From assembly GCA_963921825.1 (NCBI GenBank), contig OY997596.1, forward strand, positions 60,338,754 to 60,402,753: 64,000 bases of DNA. The letters run 5' to 3'. The stretch comes from Erodium maritimum. Taxonomy: Eukaryota; Streptophyta; Magnoliopsida; Geraniales; Geraniaceae. The position numbers were made by a program, and so were the translations under genes. This document shows positions 44,815 through 57,470 of the stretch, piece after piece. Each line of letters opens with the position of its first letter. Position 1 is the stretch's first letter. The notes under the pieces were generated by a model. It made no database searches. It had not been told where the DNA came from and saw only the letters and a program-made list of their open reading frames with translations.

Positions 44815-46180
44815 CTACCTCAGAGCTGTTTATGAAGCTTTATAAGTCAATACTTAGATTTTAAACGTGAATCTAAATCACAAAGGAGGCTGACATGGCA
44901 TGCACTTACCAAACCACACTATAGATCATACCTTTTTCTCAGTGAAGATTCTGGATAGAGAAAACATTCGAATAGGATAAGTATTTGCATATAATTAATT
45001 CAAACTTGTCTGCCTCTTTATGTAGTCGTTGCTTGTTTAAATATGTTTTAAATGTTATTTAATGAAAAATCGTTAAATTATAAAGATAAATAACAAACTA
45101 ATCAGAATATCAAAATACCAATTGAAATAAAACCTCAAATCATTGAAATGTCAATTATAATTTTGGAGCATGTGTTGTGAGAGGTCGATTCTTCATGGTC
45201 TATTTGGTAAAAAATTGTGAGTTAACTCTTAGTTGTGTCGGTGCAGAGGTCAATGTCGATCGGTCGATTTTGAACAAAATGTCCAATTGTCTAAACAAGA
45301 AAGACCGAGAAGGAAGAGAAAGAAGAAAAGAGCGAAGGAGAGAAGCATTTCGTTGAATCTATCCGTCGATAGATTTTTTGACGACGGAGAAAGAATCGTC
45401 GATAGAGAGAGAATTTCGTCCCTTTTTGCCTGAGTCGACGGGATATAAACGACCCACAACAGATGCACTGACACTTTCAACCCAAGAAACTAGATTGATT
45501 GCGGACATGACTTTTGTAAACCCACCATATCGTAGACGGATTATGGGAACGAGATCACTCAGATTACCCGTCGATTCCTCCTAATAAAGTTCCTCTAGTT
45601 TAGACCATGGTCAAGCCCTAATCAACAAGCTCAACTCATACATAACAAACCCACTATAAGCTTTAGTTTCACAAGAAACACATTGCCTTCCTTTATCTCA
45701 CATATTCTCTCTCGAAAATTCCACAAACCCTAACCCGAAACCAAATATTCCACGTTCTGAGTGCATTTCTCGGTATTTTACATGAAACTAAGTAAACAAA
45801 CCGGACCTGATCCACTCATAAATGCTACGGACTGAATTCATCGAATAACATTTTGTACACGGTCCACGACTTTAAGATACATCAAAACCGTATCCTCACA
45901 AACCGATAAAAATCTATCATCGTACATGGGTCACACCCATACCATTATTCATCTATCATGTCGGGTCCATCTTCATGAATTATCATGTTACTAACTTTAT
46001 TAATCTTAAAATCTATATAACCCAACAACCACGTTGAATAATGTTGAAGATCTTTGTACGAGTGAAGTGTAAGATCTCGAGAAAGGATAGTGCTCGAAGC
46101 TGGTTGGGCAGGACATGTTGTGGTTTTGTTTTGTAGCATATTAGTGTTTGTTGTTTTGCTCCTTAATTATTGCCAACTTG
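44815..46180. other. Intergenic, no gene seen
   Basis: AT-rich DNA with a purine-rich block at 45290-45420 (GAAGGAAGAGAAAGAAG). The short ORFs there are low complexity and overlap antisense ORFs, so I do not call a gene. No known repeat was recognised. Confidence 0.5.
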
Positions 46181-46269
46181 GTCCCATGTTTACAGTTTAC
46201 TTCTCATTATTCACGTTTCATATTGGGTTATGATTATTAAGCCATCGAAAAGCCTGTCAATGTATGTAG

Positions 46270-46750
46270 ATAGGACTAGTGGGTTCCGGTGATTATTCAC
46301 CGGAAAGTTTCTGTCATTCCTTGGTGCTGGCCGGAGGCATTATAAAGACATTGGTTTCCATTTCTGGACCTATAATTCTTTGAGCTGGGATTGTAATTCT
46401 CATATTTGATTAGTTTTGAGTTGTTGTTGGAGGCTTCTGTTTTGAGTGCTAAGTGGTGGTCCTTCCCGGTTGAAGTTCTTTTGTTGATTTTGTTGTTTGG
46501 TGTTTCCGGTTTCTTCTCCCCTGCACGGGTTGTGGTTGGTTGTTCTTGTTGCTGTGTTTTTTCTTCTGGTAGGCTCTGTTGTTGTAATCTTTCATCTGGT
46601 TGGTTTCACTGTGTTGTTATCAGTTTCAACCCCAATTGTGGGGCGTTGTGTTGGAGGTTCCTATCGGAATGCTCTTAAGTTGTATCTTGTTCCAAACTCT
46701 GTTCTTCCCCAAAGAACAGTTTATTTTAAATATGTTTTGCCGATAAAAAA
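46270..46750 (+). mobile_element. Probable LINE 3' fragment
   Basis: A T/G-rich unit ends in TTTTGCCGATAAAAAAAGGG, which fits the GATAAAAAAA tail of other LINE-type elements in this window. The interior is T-rich with GTTGTTGTTG runs and has no conserved coding region. The 5' end is unclear and I found no flanking duplication. Confidence 0.5.
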
Positions 46751-47464
46751 AGGGTCCACGGGTCGGGGTCCGGCTCTATTGACGTGATTTTAACCCAATC
46801 CAGAATGATCGGATTGTTCAAATTGAAACTCATCCCTGATTCGAAGCCCACTAGGCCATCTAGAACCTGTATGTTCAAATTATGAGGCAGACCACCGGTT
46901 TGTATCGGCCCAATCGAAATATATTTCAATACTACAATTAAGAGCTTCAAATTTACAACATTCACCCGACCCAATCGAAATATATTTCAATCCTACAATT
47001 ATGAGTTGTGATCGTACACCTTCGTATTATTAGGTTTATTATTATTAACTTATTTATGTATATAATATATAGGAGTTTCTTGATGTCCTAACCCACCTTT
47101 CGTTTATAACTAAATCCTAGTCTAAGTAAACGTTTGTTCCGATGTAGTAACGTCGACCGCAACTTATTACATTTTCCGTCCTCAAGTTTAACGGTTATTT
47201 ATTGAGTGACAGGAAAAATTGATAGGCCAGGGTTATGGTTTGAGAATAAATGAAAAGTGTACGTTATGACATCAAGTTTTCTCATGTCATTTAAGGAAAG
47301 TTTTAGAGCACGTGACAAACATGTGACTGGTATTTCACGGAATTAGTCTCACTTAACAGATTTTGATACATTTTGATAATTAATTTGTCAAACTTGCTAC
47401 TATGTAATACTTTTCATACGTTTATGTTATTATTTGGTAATTGACCTTAATACAGTACGGTGAC

Positions 47465-47709
47465 CAGAGCCGACCCTGAGGCCAAGCAGCCCATGCCATG
47501 GCTTGGGGCTCAAGAAAAATAAAAAATATTTGAGAGTATATACGTAATTTTATATAAATATTAAAATTTTAATTAATTAGTTTAATTTCCAGTTTTGGGG
47601 TTTAATTAGTGATGAATGTAACATTATATGGTTTCGGTAAAAAAAATCGAGATTAAGGGACTCAAAAAAGTGAATCGTTTGGGGCTCCAAATTCTCAGGG
47701 CCGACCCTG
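47465..47709. mobile_element. hAT-type MITE in the BURP-1 promoter
   Basis: The ends CAGAGCCGACCCTGAGG and TCTCAGGGCCGACCCTG are inverted repeats. An 8-bp duplication flanks it: ACGGTGAC (47457-47464) and ACAGTGAC (47710-47717), 7 of 8 matching. It ends 24 bp upstream of the TATA-like element of the BURP gene. At 245 bp it is non-coding and non-autonomous. Confidence 0.85.
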
Positions 47710-47733
47710 ACAGTGACATGACGTTTCTCCTAA

Positions 47734-47740
47734 TATATAA
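47734..47740 (+). promoter_or_regulatory. TATA box of BURP-1
   Basis: TATATAA lies 77 bp upstream of the ATG at 47817, so transcription would start about 50 bp before the start codon. The MITE sits immediately upstream. Confidence 0.55.
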
Positions 47741-47816
47741 GTATGTATATGCTATAAGAGCATACCATATCATACCTTGGTACCATAACCAATCTCTCTT
47801 CTCTGTCATAACAACC

Positions 47817-48767
47817 ATGGCCATGAGATTTTCCTCTTGGATCCTCCTCATTCATTTCATTCTCATTACTGTAAATAATCTTCATCTTCATCTTCATCTT
47901 CACTTTATTTTTATCATGATTATGATCATCATGAGTGTATATATTAATCATTCTACTTAAACTTTGTTTCTGCAGTGTTCTCATGGAGGATATGAAGCCA
48001 ATGTCTTGAAGCTCCATAGCATGGATGTTGATGATCATGACCATGACCATCACCATCATCATGCATCATCATCATCACATATGGACCACATAGACCCACA
48101 AGTCCTGGTCTTCTTCTTCCTAGAAGACCTAAAGCCAGGCCAAAACTTCACCGTCTACTTCCCCAAAACGGACCCCTCCACGTCACCCCGATTCCTCCCC
48201 CAAAACGACGCCGCTTCGATCCCGTTCTCCCCACGCGCCCTCCCGACCCTCCTCACGCGCTTCCACTTCGCCGAGGCCTCGCCCCAGGCCCAAGCCATGC
48301 GGAGCACGCTCACCGAGTGCCACACCGAGCCCATCCGGACCGAGACCAAGTTCTGCGCCACGTCGCTCGAGTCCATGCTGGGCTTCGTCCGCTCCACGTT
48401 GGGCCCCCAATTCGAGGCCCTCTCCACGGCCCACCTGACCCAGTCCCAAGTCAACCTCCAAAACTACGCCGTTTCGGGGACTCCCGTCGAGGTCCTGGCT
48501 CCGAAGATCGTGGCGTGCCATACGATGCCGTATCCGTACTTGGTGTACTACTGTCACAGCCAGGTGACGGAGAACAGGGTGTTTCGGGTGGGGCTGAGGG
48601 GGGATAACGGCGATGAGGTTGACGCCGTCGCCGTCTGCCACATGGACACGTCGCTGTGGACCCCGGACCACGTGGCGTTCCGGGTTTTGCGGACCCGGCC
48701 TGGGGAGTCCCACGTGTGCCATTTCTTCCCAGCCGATAATCTCGTTTGGGTTCCGAGGTTCGGTTGA
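47817..48767 (+). CDS. BURP-domain protein, copy 1
   Basis: Two exons (47817-47870 and 47976-48767) join in phase 0 to 281 aa. Exon 1 encodes a signal peptide (MAMRFSSWILLIHFILIT). The mature start is rich in Asp and His (DDHDHDHHHHH), perhaps metal-binding. The BURP domain begins near VLVFFFLEDLKPGQNFTVYF and has the CH-x10-CH-x26-CH-x25-CH signature: CHTMPYPYLVYYCH, CHMDTS and CHFFPADNLVWV. BURP proteins are secreted and tied to cell walls, seeds or stress; RD22 and USP are relatives. There is no long repeat region, so it is of the short type. Exon 2 is very GC-rich. A second BURP gene lies 9.5 kb downstream. Confidence 0.93.
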
Positions 48768-48831
48768 GAGTGACGTTGGCCTGACGTGTGAGTGTGTAAT
48801 GATGATCTAAATAAAAATGAAGAGCCAGTAA

Positions 48832-49160
48832 GAGTATGTACAATAGAAATATTCGTATGTGACGTTTGTATGTTTACGGGACGAAATAGTGGGACTCAAA
48901 ATAATGGGTGTTTTACAATAGGGCTTAGATGTGAGTGGACCAATCATATTTAGTTAAATATGATTTTTCGTATTTTTTTTTTAAAATAAGACGTGCGGCA
49001 CACGGCCATTGGCCAGGACGCGGGACGCATCCCGGCCCGCGTTTTTGCAGGACGCGTAAAAACCGTCCTGTTGACGGCTCGCGTCCTGCGTCCCGCAAAA
49101 ACGCCAGTCGGGACGCGAGCCGCAGAACGGGTCGACCCGTTGTCCATGGTCTAATGCTCA
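48832..49160. mobile_element. GC-rich fold-back element downstream of BURP-1
   Basis: Left end GAGTATGTACAATAGAAA and right end TTGTCCATGGTCTAATGCTC are weak inverted matches of the GAGCAT class. The middle (49000-49130) is GC-rich with repeated GGACGC, GACGCG and CGCGTCC words that pair with each other, e.g. GGGACGCATCC against CGCGTCCTGCGTCCCGC. No ORF is supported. Confidence 0.5.
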
Positions 49161-49199
49161 AAGTTCATGAGTTGTAGTATACTAGTAGTGTTGTAGCGG

Positions 49200-50200
49200 T
49201 GAAGAGTGAGTTTACCTTTATGTGGCTGAGATTGTAACGAGTCCGATGTTGATATATTTTTATATATGGATCTTGTAAATCACTAAAAAAGCCCAAAACT
49301 ACGGCCCATCAGAAAAACTGGGTTGTGGGTGTCTAATCATGCCATGCATAATTGCCTAACAAATAAAGGTTCACGGTTTAGTGAATCGTAAACCGCGAGT
49401 TACACACTGTGATTTGTGTTTTGTGCTGTTCTAGTACATTAAGTTGTGAATCATAGCCATGAACGCGAACTGTTGCTAATCAAAAGGCATGTCGTTGGCT
49501 CCTGAATCTCTGCTTACTAATTATTGACCTTACAAAAAGAAAACAAAAAAACTAAAACAGACTCAAACGAATAACTTGATCTAAAATCGAGAGAAGGATC
49601 GAGGATGCATCAGTGGCGGTCAAAGAGGTGGAAGCGTTGATAGCAGAGTCATGGGGTGAAGGCCGATAAGGGATAGTAGAGGTCTGAAGCGACGGTCGCG
49701 ACATTGACAATAACGGAATAAATCGGTACCGAAGAAAGAAACCAATTGGTGACCATAAGGATTGTAAGGGGACTAATACAAGGTCGAACGACATGCCGCT
49801 GGTGACGAGGGAAGGCCAAAAACACGGTAATTAAAAGCAGCTTAGGAAGAACCCCTTATATAAATCCTAACATAACTCTCCATACAGAGGAGAATTTTTC
49901 TTTTAACTTCATATCTTGATCAATTTGCCTTGTCAACAGACGGTCATGACTCATTCATACCTACAAAAAAGATTATAAATTCCAGACAAAAATGTTTTGT
50001 TTAAGCCCATACACCAAAATTTCATTTTAAACATTTTAACAATGAAAGATTAATACTAATCTAAAAAAATATTAATGATTAATACTATATAGTCAATGTC
50101 AGATTGATCATAGGGTGCATTTGATTGGAGTGCTACAAGGGTCATTACAGTATTATGTCAAGTTTCAGGTCAGAGTTGACTACACATATAAATACCAAAC
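49200..50200. other. Intergenic, no gene seen
   Basis: I found no coding region, RNA gene or recognised element. A minus-strand ORF at 49552-49794 has no recognisable features and is likely chance. Confidence 0.4.
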
Positions 50201-50207
50201 TCTAATA

Positions 50208-50575
50208 ATTGTTAAGCGTTAATCGGGTGGTTAGGTCCTTCGAAGATTAATCGGGGACTAGACGGCGATTAATCGTGGATTAATCGGATTAGTATTTTTA
50301 TTTATTTTTAATAGATATATTATTATACATAGAAATAAAATATGAATTTCATTATATTAAAATGGTAACAAATATCTAAAATACCTAAAAAATCACATCA
50401 AACAACTCAGAAGCACAACACCTAATATCATCAACACCATAAACATCTAATTATTTTAATTGAGTCAGCATACTACGCAAAATTATTGTAATCGCTTAAA
50501 CAGCTAGACGGGTCGGCTAGGCGTAGGCGGGCGCCTAGACGGCGTTCAATCATGATTTTTAGAACACTAATAAAT
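50208..50575. mobile_element. MITE family H, copy 1
   Basis: Words GATTAATCGGGGACTAGACGG at the left and GCGGGCGCCTAGACGGCGTT at the right recur in inverted form in copy 2 (56180-56675). A fragment (AGGCGCTGGTCGGATGG, GGGGATTAATCGG) is in HY2 intron 2 near 19165. The ends resemble the plant GGTTGTAAAAAxx repeats. Limits approximate. Confidence 0.6.
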
Positions 50576-50837
50576 AACCATGAACACTAATAAACAAAGC
50601 TTGAAACCATCACCAATTAAAAATCAAACCACCAGATACACAACCCAAAAAATAATAATACAAAATTAAGGTCAACTAAAACTAAAAACAAACAAGACAA
50701 ATATAGCAATAAATAATTTGCAACCGCACAAACCATATTATTATTATAGATTATAGATTAAACGATGACATAGTCCTATAGCAAAAACATTCTAAGCTCT
50801 AATTAACCAACATCGAGCTCACGCTGATCTGATTTGA

Positions 50838-51211
50838 TTACCGTCGATACTTCTTATCTTCTAGGTGACCCGTGTGGGCCTCACCGTGATGTTGACCGTG
50901 ATAGATTATAACGTTAGGTTTGATGTCAAAATCCTTCACGAAACCGGCTCCGGCGACCGTCTCCGACCGGTAAAGGCTCTTGATCACCTCCGGCATGGCT
51001 TGGTCCTTCATGACGCTCTTCCAATAATCCGCCGGCTCTTTTCTTGCATTGCACTCGGTGCTCTATATATGTATATAAGACAAAAATATATATTTATAAA
51101 TAAAAAATAAATAAACATGTGAAAATATCGAAATTTATGTACGATGAGTACGGAGATGCTTACGAGGAGGTGAAGAGAGAGGAGAGCGAAGAGGAGGAGA
51201 GAGGGTCTCAT
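50838..51211 (-). CDS. Organ-specific protein S2/P4-like
   Basis: Two minus-strand exons join in phase 0 to 90 aa: 51211-51164 and 51062-50838. Exon 1 is a signal peptide (MRPSLLLFALLSLHLL). Exon 2 has ARKEPADYWKSVMKDQAMPE and VIKSL, then FVKDFDIKPNVIIYH, all hallmarks of the organ-specific S2/P4 family, ending KKYRR and a TAA at 50838-50840. Both halves match well-known members, though copies elsewhere often have several FVKDF repeats and this one has one. The family is plant-specific, secreted, and of unproven function. It is too short and split for simple ORF scans. It lies head-to-head downstream of BURP-1. Confidence 0.85.
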
Positions 51212-51263
51212 GTCTGTGTCGACTTGTTGGTTGTGTTCTTCGGACTTCAACACCTCTTGTCCC

Positions 51264-51271
51264 TTTATATA
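51264..51271 (-). promoter_or_regulatory. TATA box of the S2-like gene
   Basis: TATATAAA on the minus strand, 53 bp upstream of the ATG, supports the start codon chosen. Confidence 0.6.
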
Positions 51272-51499
51272 CACAATTTTAAATGAGCAATTAATTAATT
51301 AATTAATTCTGGTTTTAAGGATTAAAAAATGACAAATCAAAATGGTCGTGGGGAGAATCTGTAAGATTTTTTACTGTTCACGGCGGTGAACTATGCAGAA
51401 TATAACTATATAAGGTGTGATCTTACATTAAAAAACGATTATCATTTTTATTTAGAATCAATTATACAAAAAAAATTAAGTTCATTGATATTACCTTAT

Positions 51500-51720
51500 T
51501 AAGAGCATCCGTAGTCGACAATGGGAAACCGGTATTCTAAGGATGTCGTTTTGTATACTTCGGGGTAATCGACACGGTTGAGGCGAAAAAAACGGGCTAA
51601 TCGTGCGGTGATTAGGCATCGACGGTATCAATGCTGCTACATGGAATCGTCGACGCCAACTACTCTTTTATTGTGGATTAATAGTTGACCAGCGAAAAAC
51701 TCATCATTTTTGTTGGAATA
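51500..51720. repeat. Possible GAGCAT-class MITE
   Basis: AAGAGCATCCGTAGTCGACAA at the left resembles the GAGCAT class; internal CGACGG/CGTCG words occur on both arms. No right end was established. Confidence 0.3.
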
Positions 51721-51739
51721 AGTAAAATTAAAGACAATT

Positions 51740-52509
51740 AAAATGAAACCCTAGGAAAAGCTCTCTGTCGCAGCACCCAAAAGTTATGGCTATGGCCATG
51801 GTTTTTACCATGGCCTATGCCATGGTTACGCTTCTCTCGTCTACACATCCTCTCCCTTGCACCTTCCCTATGGATCATGCGAAGGTTTTTCCTGCTAGGG
51901 TTTCTTTCGAGCAGCCTCTAGCTACCGCGACGTTGACCTTCTCTAGCCACCGCATGTCCGTATAAGCCGACTTAAAAGGGAAATAGAGCTGTCAGGATCC
52001 CCCATACTCCCGGTAACCCAAGAGGACGGTGAGACAAGCGAGGGGTGCTAAACATCCCCGCTATGAGCCATGAGATGTTGGATAGGGTTCAAGTCAGTAG
52101 GATGGATTATTTTTCCACATCATCTTAGGCCAACCAGTCTTGGCATCTTCTTATCGGTCGGAACACCCCTACATGTTCAGGAGGACACGACCATCCAGCA
52201 GGTACTCGACCTGTCATCCCTATAGCCTTGCAAGAGGCATTTATGCGGGCCTAGGATTTACCCCATAGAACCTCGAGCTGATGGAAAATTGTGTCGTTTG
52301 GTTTTTTGTTTTTTTATCTTGTTTTATTGCCTGTACTATGTCTATGACACAAAATATATCAGTTCTATAAGTCCGGAGCACCGATACATCTGTTTTACGG
52401 TGGAGTCCTGGACTATAATCTAGAACTCAAGGTCATTAATTTTTTTTATCTATGTAAAGATTATATTGACACTAGCTAAGATTTAATAAAATATTCGTCA
52501 AAAAAAAAG
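51740..52509 (+). mobile_element. Probable 5'-truncated LINE
   Basis: A CG-rich front with CCATGG palindromes is followed by T-rich DNA and the end AATATTCGTCAAAAAAAAA, a LINE-like A tail. Words such as GGTTTTTTGTTTTTTTATC and TTCTATAAGTCCGGAGCACC suggest a retroelement 3' UTR. No coding domain or flanking duplication is seen; orientation is from the tail. Confidence 0.4.
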
Positions 52510-54540
52510 TGAATCATTTCGCATCGTTTACAATTATTTTTCCATAATGTTGAATAATTAATTAATGGGATAACGCGAATCCTAACGGTCTCATAAAGAT
52601 CATTACGCTCCACCTTTTATCACAGATTCTAACAAAAAAAGTGGTACACATTTACAAACAATAACAACCACGTGTAAAATAATTATGAAAAAAATAGTGT
52701 GCATTGTAACAAAATACCATTTTTATGTTACTTTTGTAACAAAATAATAATTGTACGTTACTTTTTATACAAAATACCACATTTATTTTATTTTTTATAA
52801 CAAAATACTATCTTTGTGTTATGATCTTTGATAAAAAAAAATAGGTTATAACTAAAATCTGCCAATAACTTTTCCGAAATAGTTATGATTCAACATTTTT
52901 TTAATTAATTATGACTAACTTCTTTTGATAAGAAGTCTTGAGAACCAATGGTGGTGCTTGGGCTTAGCACTTTAGCCTATATTTAGGACCTCCTTTTTTA
53001 TCTGCAATTTTGCTCCACCCAATACAAAAGATGAACTTTTCTTGACCGAAAATATAAAAAGATTATTGGTACGCGCCTAAAAAGCTGGATTTACACATGC
53101 TTCAACTTTTAAATAATACGACTTATCCTTGCTTAGGAAAGGTGGGTTCATACATAGGTTCCACACGTTCAAATAAAAAAGTTGATTACACATATAATAG
53201 TGGATATTGTTGCAACAAAGTAAACATACCATCCTCTAGATAGAAGAATGCGCCAACTAAATTAAGAACCTTCATCAATTTTATCAGGATTAGAGACAAA
53301 AATATGTATATTTGCCACAACAACTATAATTTTTTTGGTGACATATGGTATAAGATATAAATGTTATGGGAGACTTTTGACATCTCACATGTGCACGATG
53401 GGTAAATTTGTATAGTTACGTATGATTGTCTTTATTGAATTATTAACATTTTAGATGTTGAAGTTGAACCCCGCTTTGAAAAAATATAAGAATAGAAACT
53501 TGTTTATATAAATTAAGATCGTACTCAATTAACAAAGTTAATATATAAATTGTGAAAGCCTGACCTGATATACATGGTATTTTTTAAATAAAATTTACAT
53601 GGTATTAGAGTTGACCTACGGTCCGTTTGACACCTCCACCTTGTGGTCTCTGTTTCGTATGCAGTTGTCCAGACCTACGTGTGATGGGAGTTGAAATATA
53701 GGAACCCACATCGACTAACCCTAATTAACAATGTTTACCTTTTAGTTGTGGAAGCCCGACCTAATACAAGTGTCCCGTTTTAAATAAAGTATACTTAGTA
53801 TTAGAGTTTGGTTCAGTCTATGGCCCGTTTATCTCTTCGACCTTGTGGTCTACCGTTCATATGCAGATGTTCGGTTCTGCTATGACCCACATATAGATGT
53901 CCAGTTTTACACCGAGGGAGAAAATTTGAAGTTGAACTCAGATCAGAAAAATATAGAAGTAATTGTTTGGTTTTGGCCCAATACTAACCGACGAATCATC
54001 ACTCAAACCACTTCGTCGAGGTTACTTTCCCACCTCTTCGCTTATTACTTATTGTCGATTCGTCCAAACAAACAATACCCAAACCCGGATCGTTGAAGAT
54101 TCCCTAAGTATAAGAAAACACAGAAAAAGTCTAATTACATTCCTAGATTGAAACATCATTTGAATGCAAAACATTGACTATATAAGAAAATATACATGAG
54201 TAAAATATGTTCATAATTTCTGAAAAAATAACATCCTTAATGGTCGACATATCACATAGTAAGGCTGATGTACTCTTGAAAACTATGTTCCAATCGTTGA
54301 CCTAATTTCTTATAATCTAACCCATTACTAGACAATGACAAATAGACAGATAAGCAAAACATGCCACTCAACAACAATTCATTTCATCCCCGCAAATTGA
54401 TAGGCCAAATCTAATCTTATACACGCACCTTTGTTTATAAATTTATTGGGGTTAGATCACTATTTTGTTGAACTTCTTTATCGAAATTACCACCTTATTC
54501 AAACACAAGATATAATCTACGTTTCCCTAAGTTTTAGAGG
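52510..54540. other. Intergenic, repeat-rich
   Basis: Contains a two-unit repeat at 53544-53900 (period about 205 bp) with TTGTGAAAGCCTGACCTGATA and TTGTGGAAGCCCGACCTAATA, each followed by TTAAATAAA, TGGTATTAGAGTT-type words and CTTGTGGTCT. Otherwise AT-rich with no gene seen. Confidence 0.5.
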
Positions 54541-54541
54541 A

Positions 54542-54966
54542 GGGTAAACTACAAAGGCATACTTTGAAGTTGTCACGTTTAACCGATAATTACCCTGAAG
54601 TTTAAAGTTAACTGATACATACCCTGAAGTTACGAGTTGTAACTCAAAACCCCTTCTGTCAGCTAAAATGACGAAAATACCCTCAGTGATGTTTTAAATA
54701 ATTTTTTTAAATATAAATGAAGTGATTTTTTAAATAAAAATGAAGTCATTTAATAAGTATATATATATATATAACAAAATTAATTTTTAAATATTTTTTT
54801 AAACATAATTATTGAAGTGTAGTTGAGGGTATTTTCGTCATTTTAGCTGATGGAGGGGTTTTGAGTTACAACTCGTAACTTCAAGGTATGAATCAGTTAA
54901 CTTTAAATTTCAGGGTAATCATCGGTTAAACGTGACAACTTCAGAGTATGCATTTGTAGTTTACCC
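54542..54966. mobile_element. MITE family D, copy 2
   Basis: 425-bp near-perfect hairpin. GGGTAAACTACAAAGGCATA at the left faces TATGCATTTGTAGTTTACCC at the right, and AAAATGACGAAAATACCC faces GGGTATTTTCGTCATTTT. Flanks TTTAGAGGA and TCTAGAGAA match at 7 of 9. Related to the PERK intron 2 element 24438-24854. Confidence 0.85.
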
Positions 54967-56179
54967 TCTAGAGAAAGGTGTGCTCTCACCTCTCTCTAGA
55001 ATATTCCTAACTCTAGCCCATCTTTTCATTTCGTTGTCGTCGTTAGTGGCTCATATGACTCCGGTCATGTGAGCGACCGAAGCCCTCTAAAAAAATGTGG
55101 AATACCCCAAGTTTTTTATTATGCTTGTTGCTACCCATGCCCTGACAGTTTCGAGCGAGTATCTTCAAGGGAGAGAATGGGAAGAGAGGGGCGATGGAGA
55201 CAAAACAGGCCAGAGGTCAAAGAAGGGGAGCAGAGACTAAGACACATAGACATTGTGTTGCTTTCAGTTACTTTTACAAAAGGAGAGCCTTGCGCCCGAG
55301 TTTGTTACGAGAACTGCGACCAAATTTTGTTACTTTGTTTTATGTCTGTTCTTTAGTGGTCAATTTTTTTCTGACACGCTACAACATACTCTAAATTCTG
55401 ATCATTAATGAAGTTTTTTTCGCCCCAAAAATCGTCAAACCTCATTTCATAATTAGAATATCAGTCAATGAGTTGAATCTAGGTAAGGTTTTGACCTTTG
55501 TGGGAGTAGGTATGATTCATTTCCTGATCTTTCATGACCTAGAAGGCAAAAAGGGAAGCTATGTTGATACATTTAGTTGGATTTGATCATATTGTTCATT
55601 GACTATATATACCTATATGTATAGCTGTTTATAGAACAGTGCAGTCCAATGTACATGGATATGCATTGTGCACACTCTTCATGTTTATCAGAACACCACA
55701 CCACACAAAATCTATATATGTCACCTAATTAATTATATAAACAGTACACACAACTATATATGCATGACAGCATGAGGCCTTTCAAACAAAGATTATGATG
55801 AACATGGTGGGATTGAGATATGTATAGTTGACTTGTTGAACAAGATTATAATAACATGTCACAACAAAGTATTTATAGTTTAGTGGAACCAAAGTGGGAT
55901 GTTAATATTCTTTGTTACTTTTTGTATAGACAATTTTGTTGGAACATTTATTAAAATGGATAATGGTAAAATAAATTATTGATCGGTATTCGATTTTTAC
56001 GATTAGAGTTTCGGAACAAAAAGTCATAATAATTTGTACTCTTATAATTTGAGTTCCTAAACGAAAAGTTATAACAATTTGTATATTTTTCTTGTGTGCA
56101 AACAATTGAAAGTACCATCATAAAAAGTGTATTCATAAGAGTTCTACTTACAACAGACGTATGCATAAGAGTTACAAAC

Positions 56180-56675
56180 AATGTTGTAAAAATTCTCGCC
56201 TAAAGGCGTCTAGGCCCCGCCTAAGTGTTAAAATGGGTTCTGCCGATTCGATTTATCCTCTTTGGGCGTTTCAGGCCGTTTGGACGGAATATGACAAATT
56301 GATCACCGATTCGGCCGATTAATCACCGTCTGGCCAATTAATTGAGCGGGTCGGTCGGGTGTCGGGTCGGATTTGTAGTTAAAAAAACAGTTTCTAACAT
56401 TCTACAAACCAAGTGAAACCATAAAATTATGCTAGTTGATAGTCATACTTATTGATATTCTTCTGAGAATTGTTTGATACTTTTAGTTTAATAGAATATT
56501 TATGTTTTATTATATTTAAAGTTTGATATTATTAATATTTTTATATAGTATAATATAAATTTTGATAATATATAATAAAAAAATAATAAAATAATAATCC
56601 GATTAATCCCCGCGTAGCGTCTAAGACAACTTCTCACCCGACTAGCGCCTAACGTTTTTTACAACCTTAGTTATA
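56180..56675. mobile_element. MITE family H, copy 2
   Basis: Begins near TTGTAAAAATTCTCGCCTAAAGG and ends near CGCCTAACGTTTTTTACAACC, inverted in the outermost part. Words CCGATTAATCACCG and CGATTAATCCCCGCG recur. Same family as 50208-50575. Confidence 0.6.
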
Positions 56676-57277
56676 AATGACAATAAAAAGGTTGTCTCAA
56701 TAAATAAAAAAGTCGAACCAGTTCGATAAAAAAAAAACTAATCACCAATCCAAAATTACCCATGCAAATCCAATATATATGAAATTAATATTTCTTCCTT
56801 TATTATGATATAAGATACAATTACTTTACAATATGGGGAAGATTCGAGCTACTTCTATTCGGTGGGATCTAATCTTTTTGACATTTTGAGATTGAAATCG
56901 ATTCCACTACACATATTGGAGGACATGGTTTCTCATGAAGATCATGTACTTTGCTTTAATGGTCATTGTCAATAAAAAGTCAAAAGCTACACACAAATTT
57001 CATAATTAAAAAAATTGTTTTCATATCCGTGTTCTAAACGCGTTTTTATGTCACTAATTAATCATCCCAAGCCAAACAAGGTCACTAATATGACATTGAC
57101 AATTATATTATTATTATAATTTTAATCCAATCTTGCACTAATTTATCACCATATTTGACTTACATTTCCCGATAATATCACAGAATTTCACATTTAGGAA
57201 TCGAATATTACTGAATTGCACGTCAATAATTTATATTCTGACCATACAATTCCCAACAAAGTAAATTAATTACTGAA

Positions 57278-57470
57278 TTTTCCAAAAATGTTTACATTTC
57301 CCAACAATTTATATTCGAAGTATACATTTCCAGGTAAATTAATTACATTTATTACTGAATTTTCCAAAAATCTTTACATTTCCCAACAATTTATATTCAA
57401 AGTATACCATTTCCCGGTAATTTAATCACATTTATTACAGTATTTTCAAAAATTTACATTTCCCATGATT
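57278..57470. repeat. Minisatellite, about 82 bp per unit
   Basis: TTTTCCAAAAATxTTTACATTTCCCAACAATTTATATTC begins at 57278 and 57360, then a diverged third copy with ATTTTCAAAAATTTACATTTCCC. No gene overlaps. Confidence 0.75.

Noticed and set aside
48155..48843. Several overlapping minus-strand and plus-strand ORFs in the BURP-1 exon
   Set aside because: Shadow frames of the GC-rich BURP exon.
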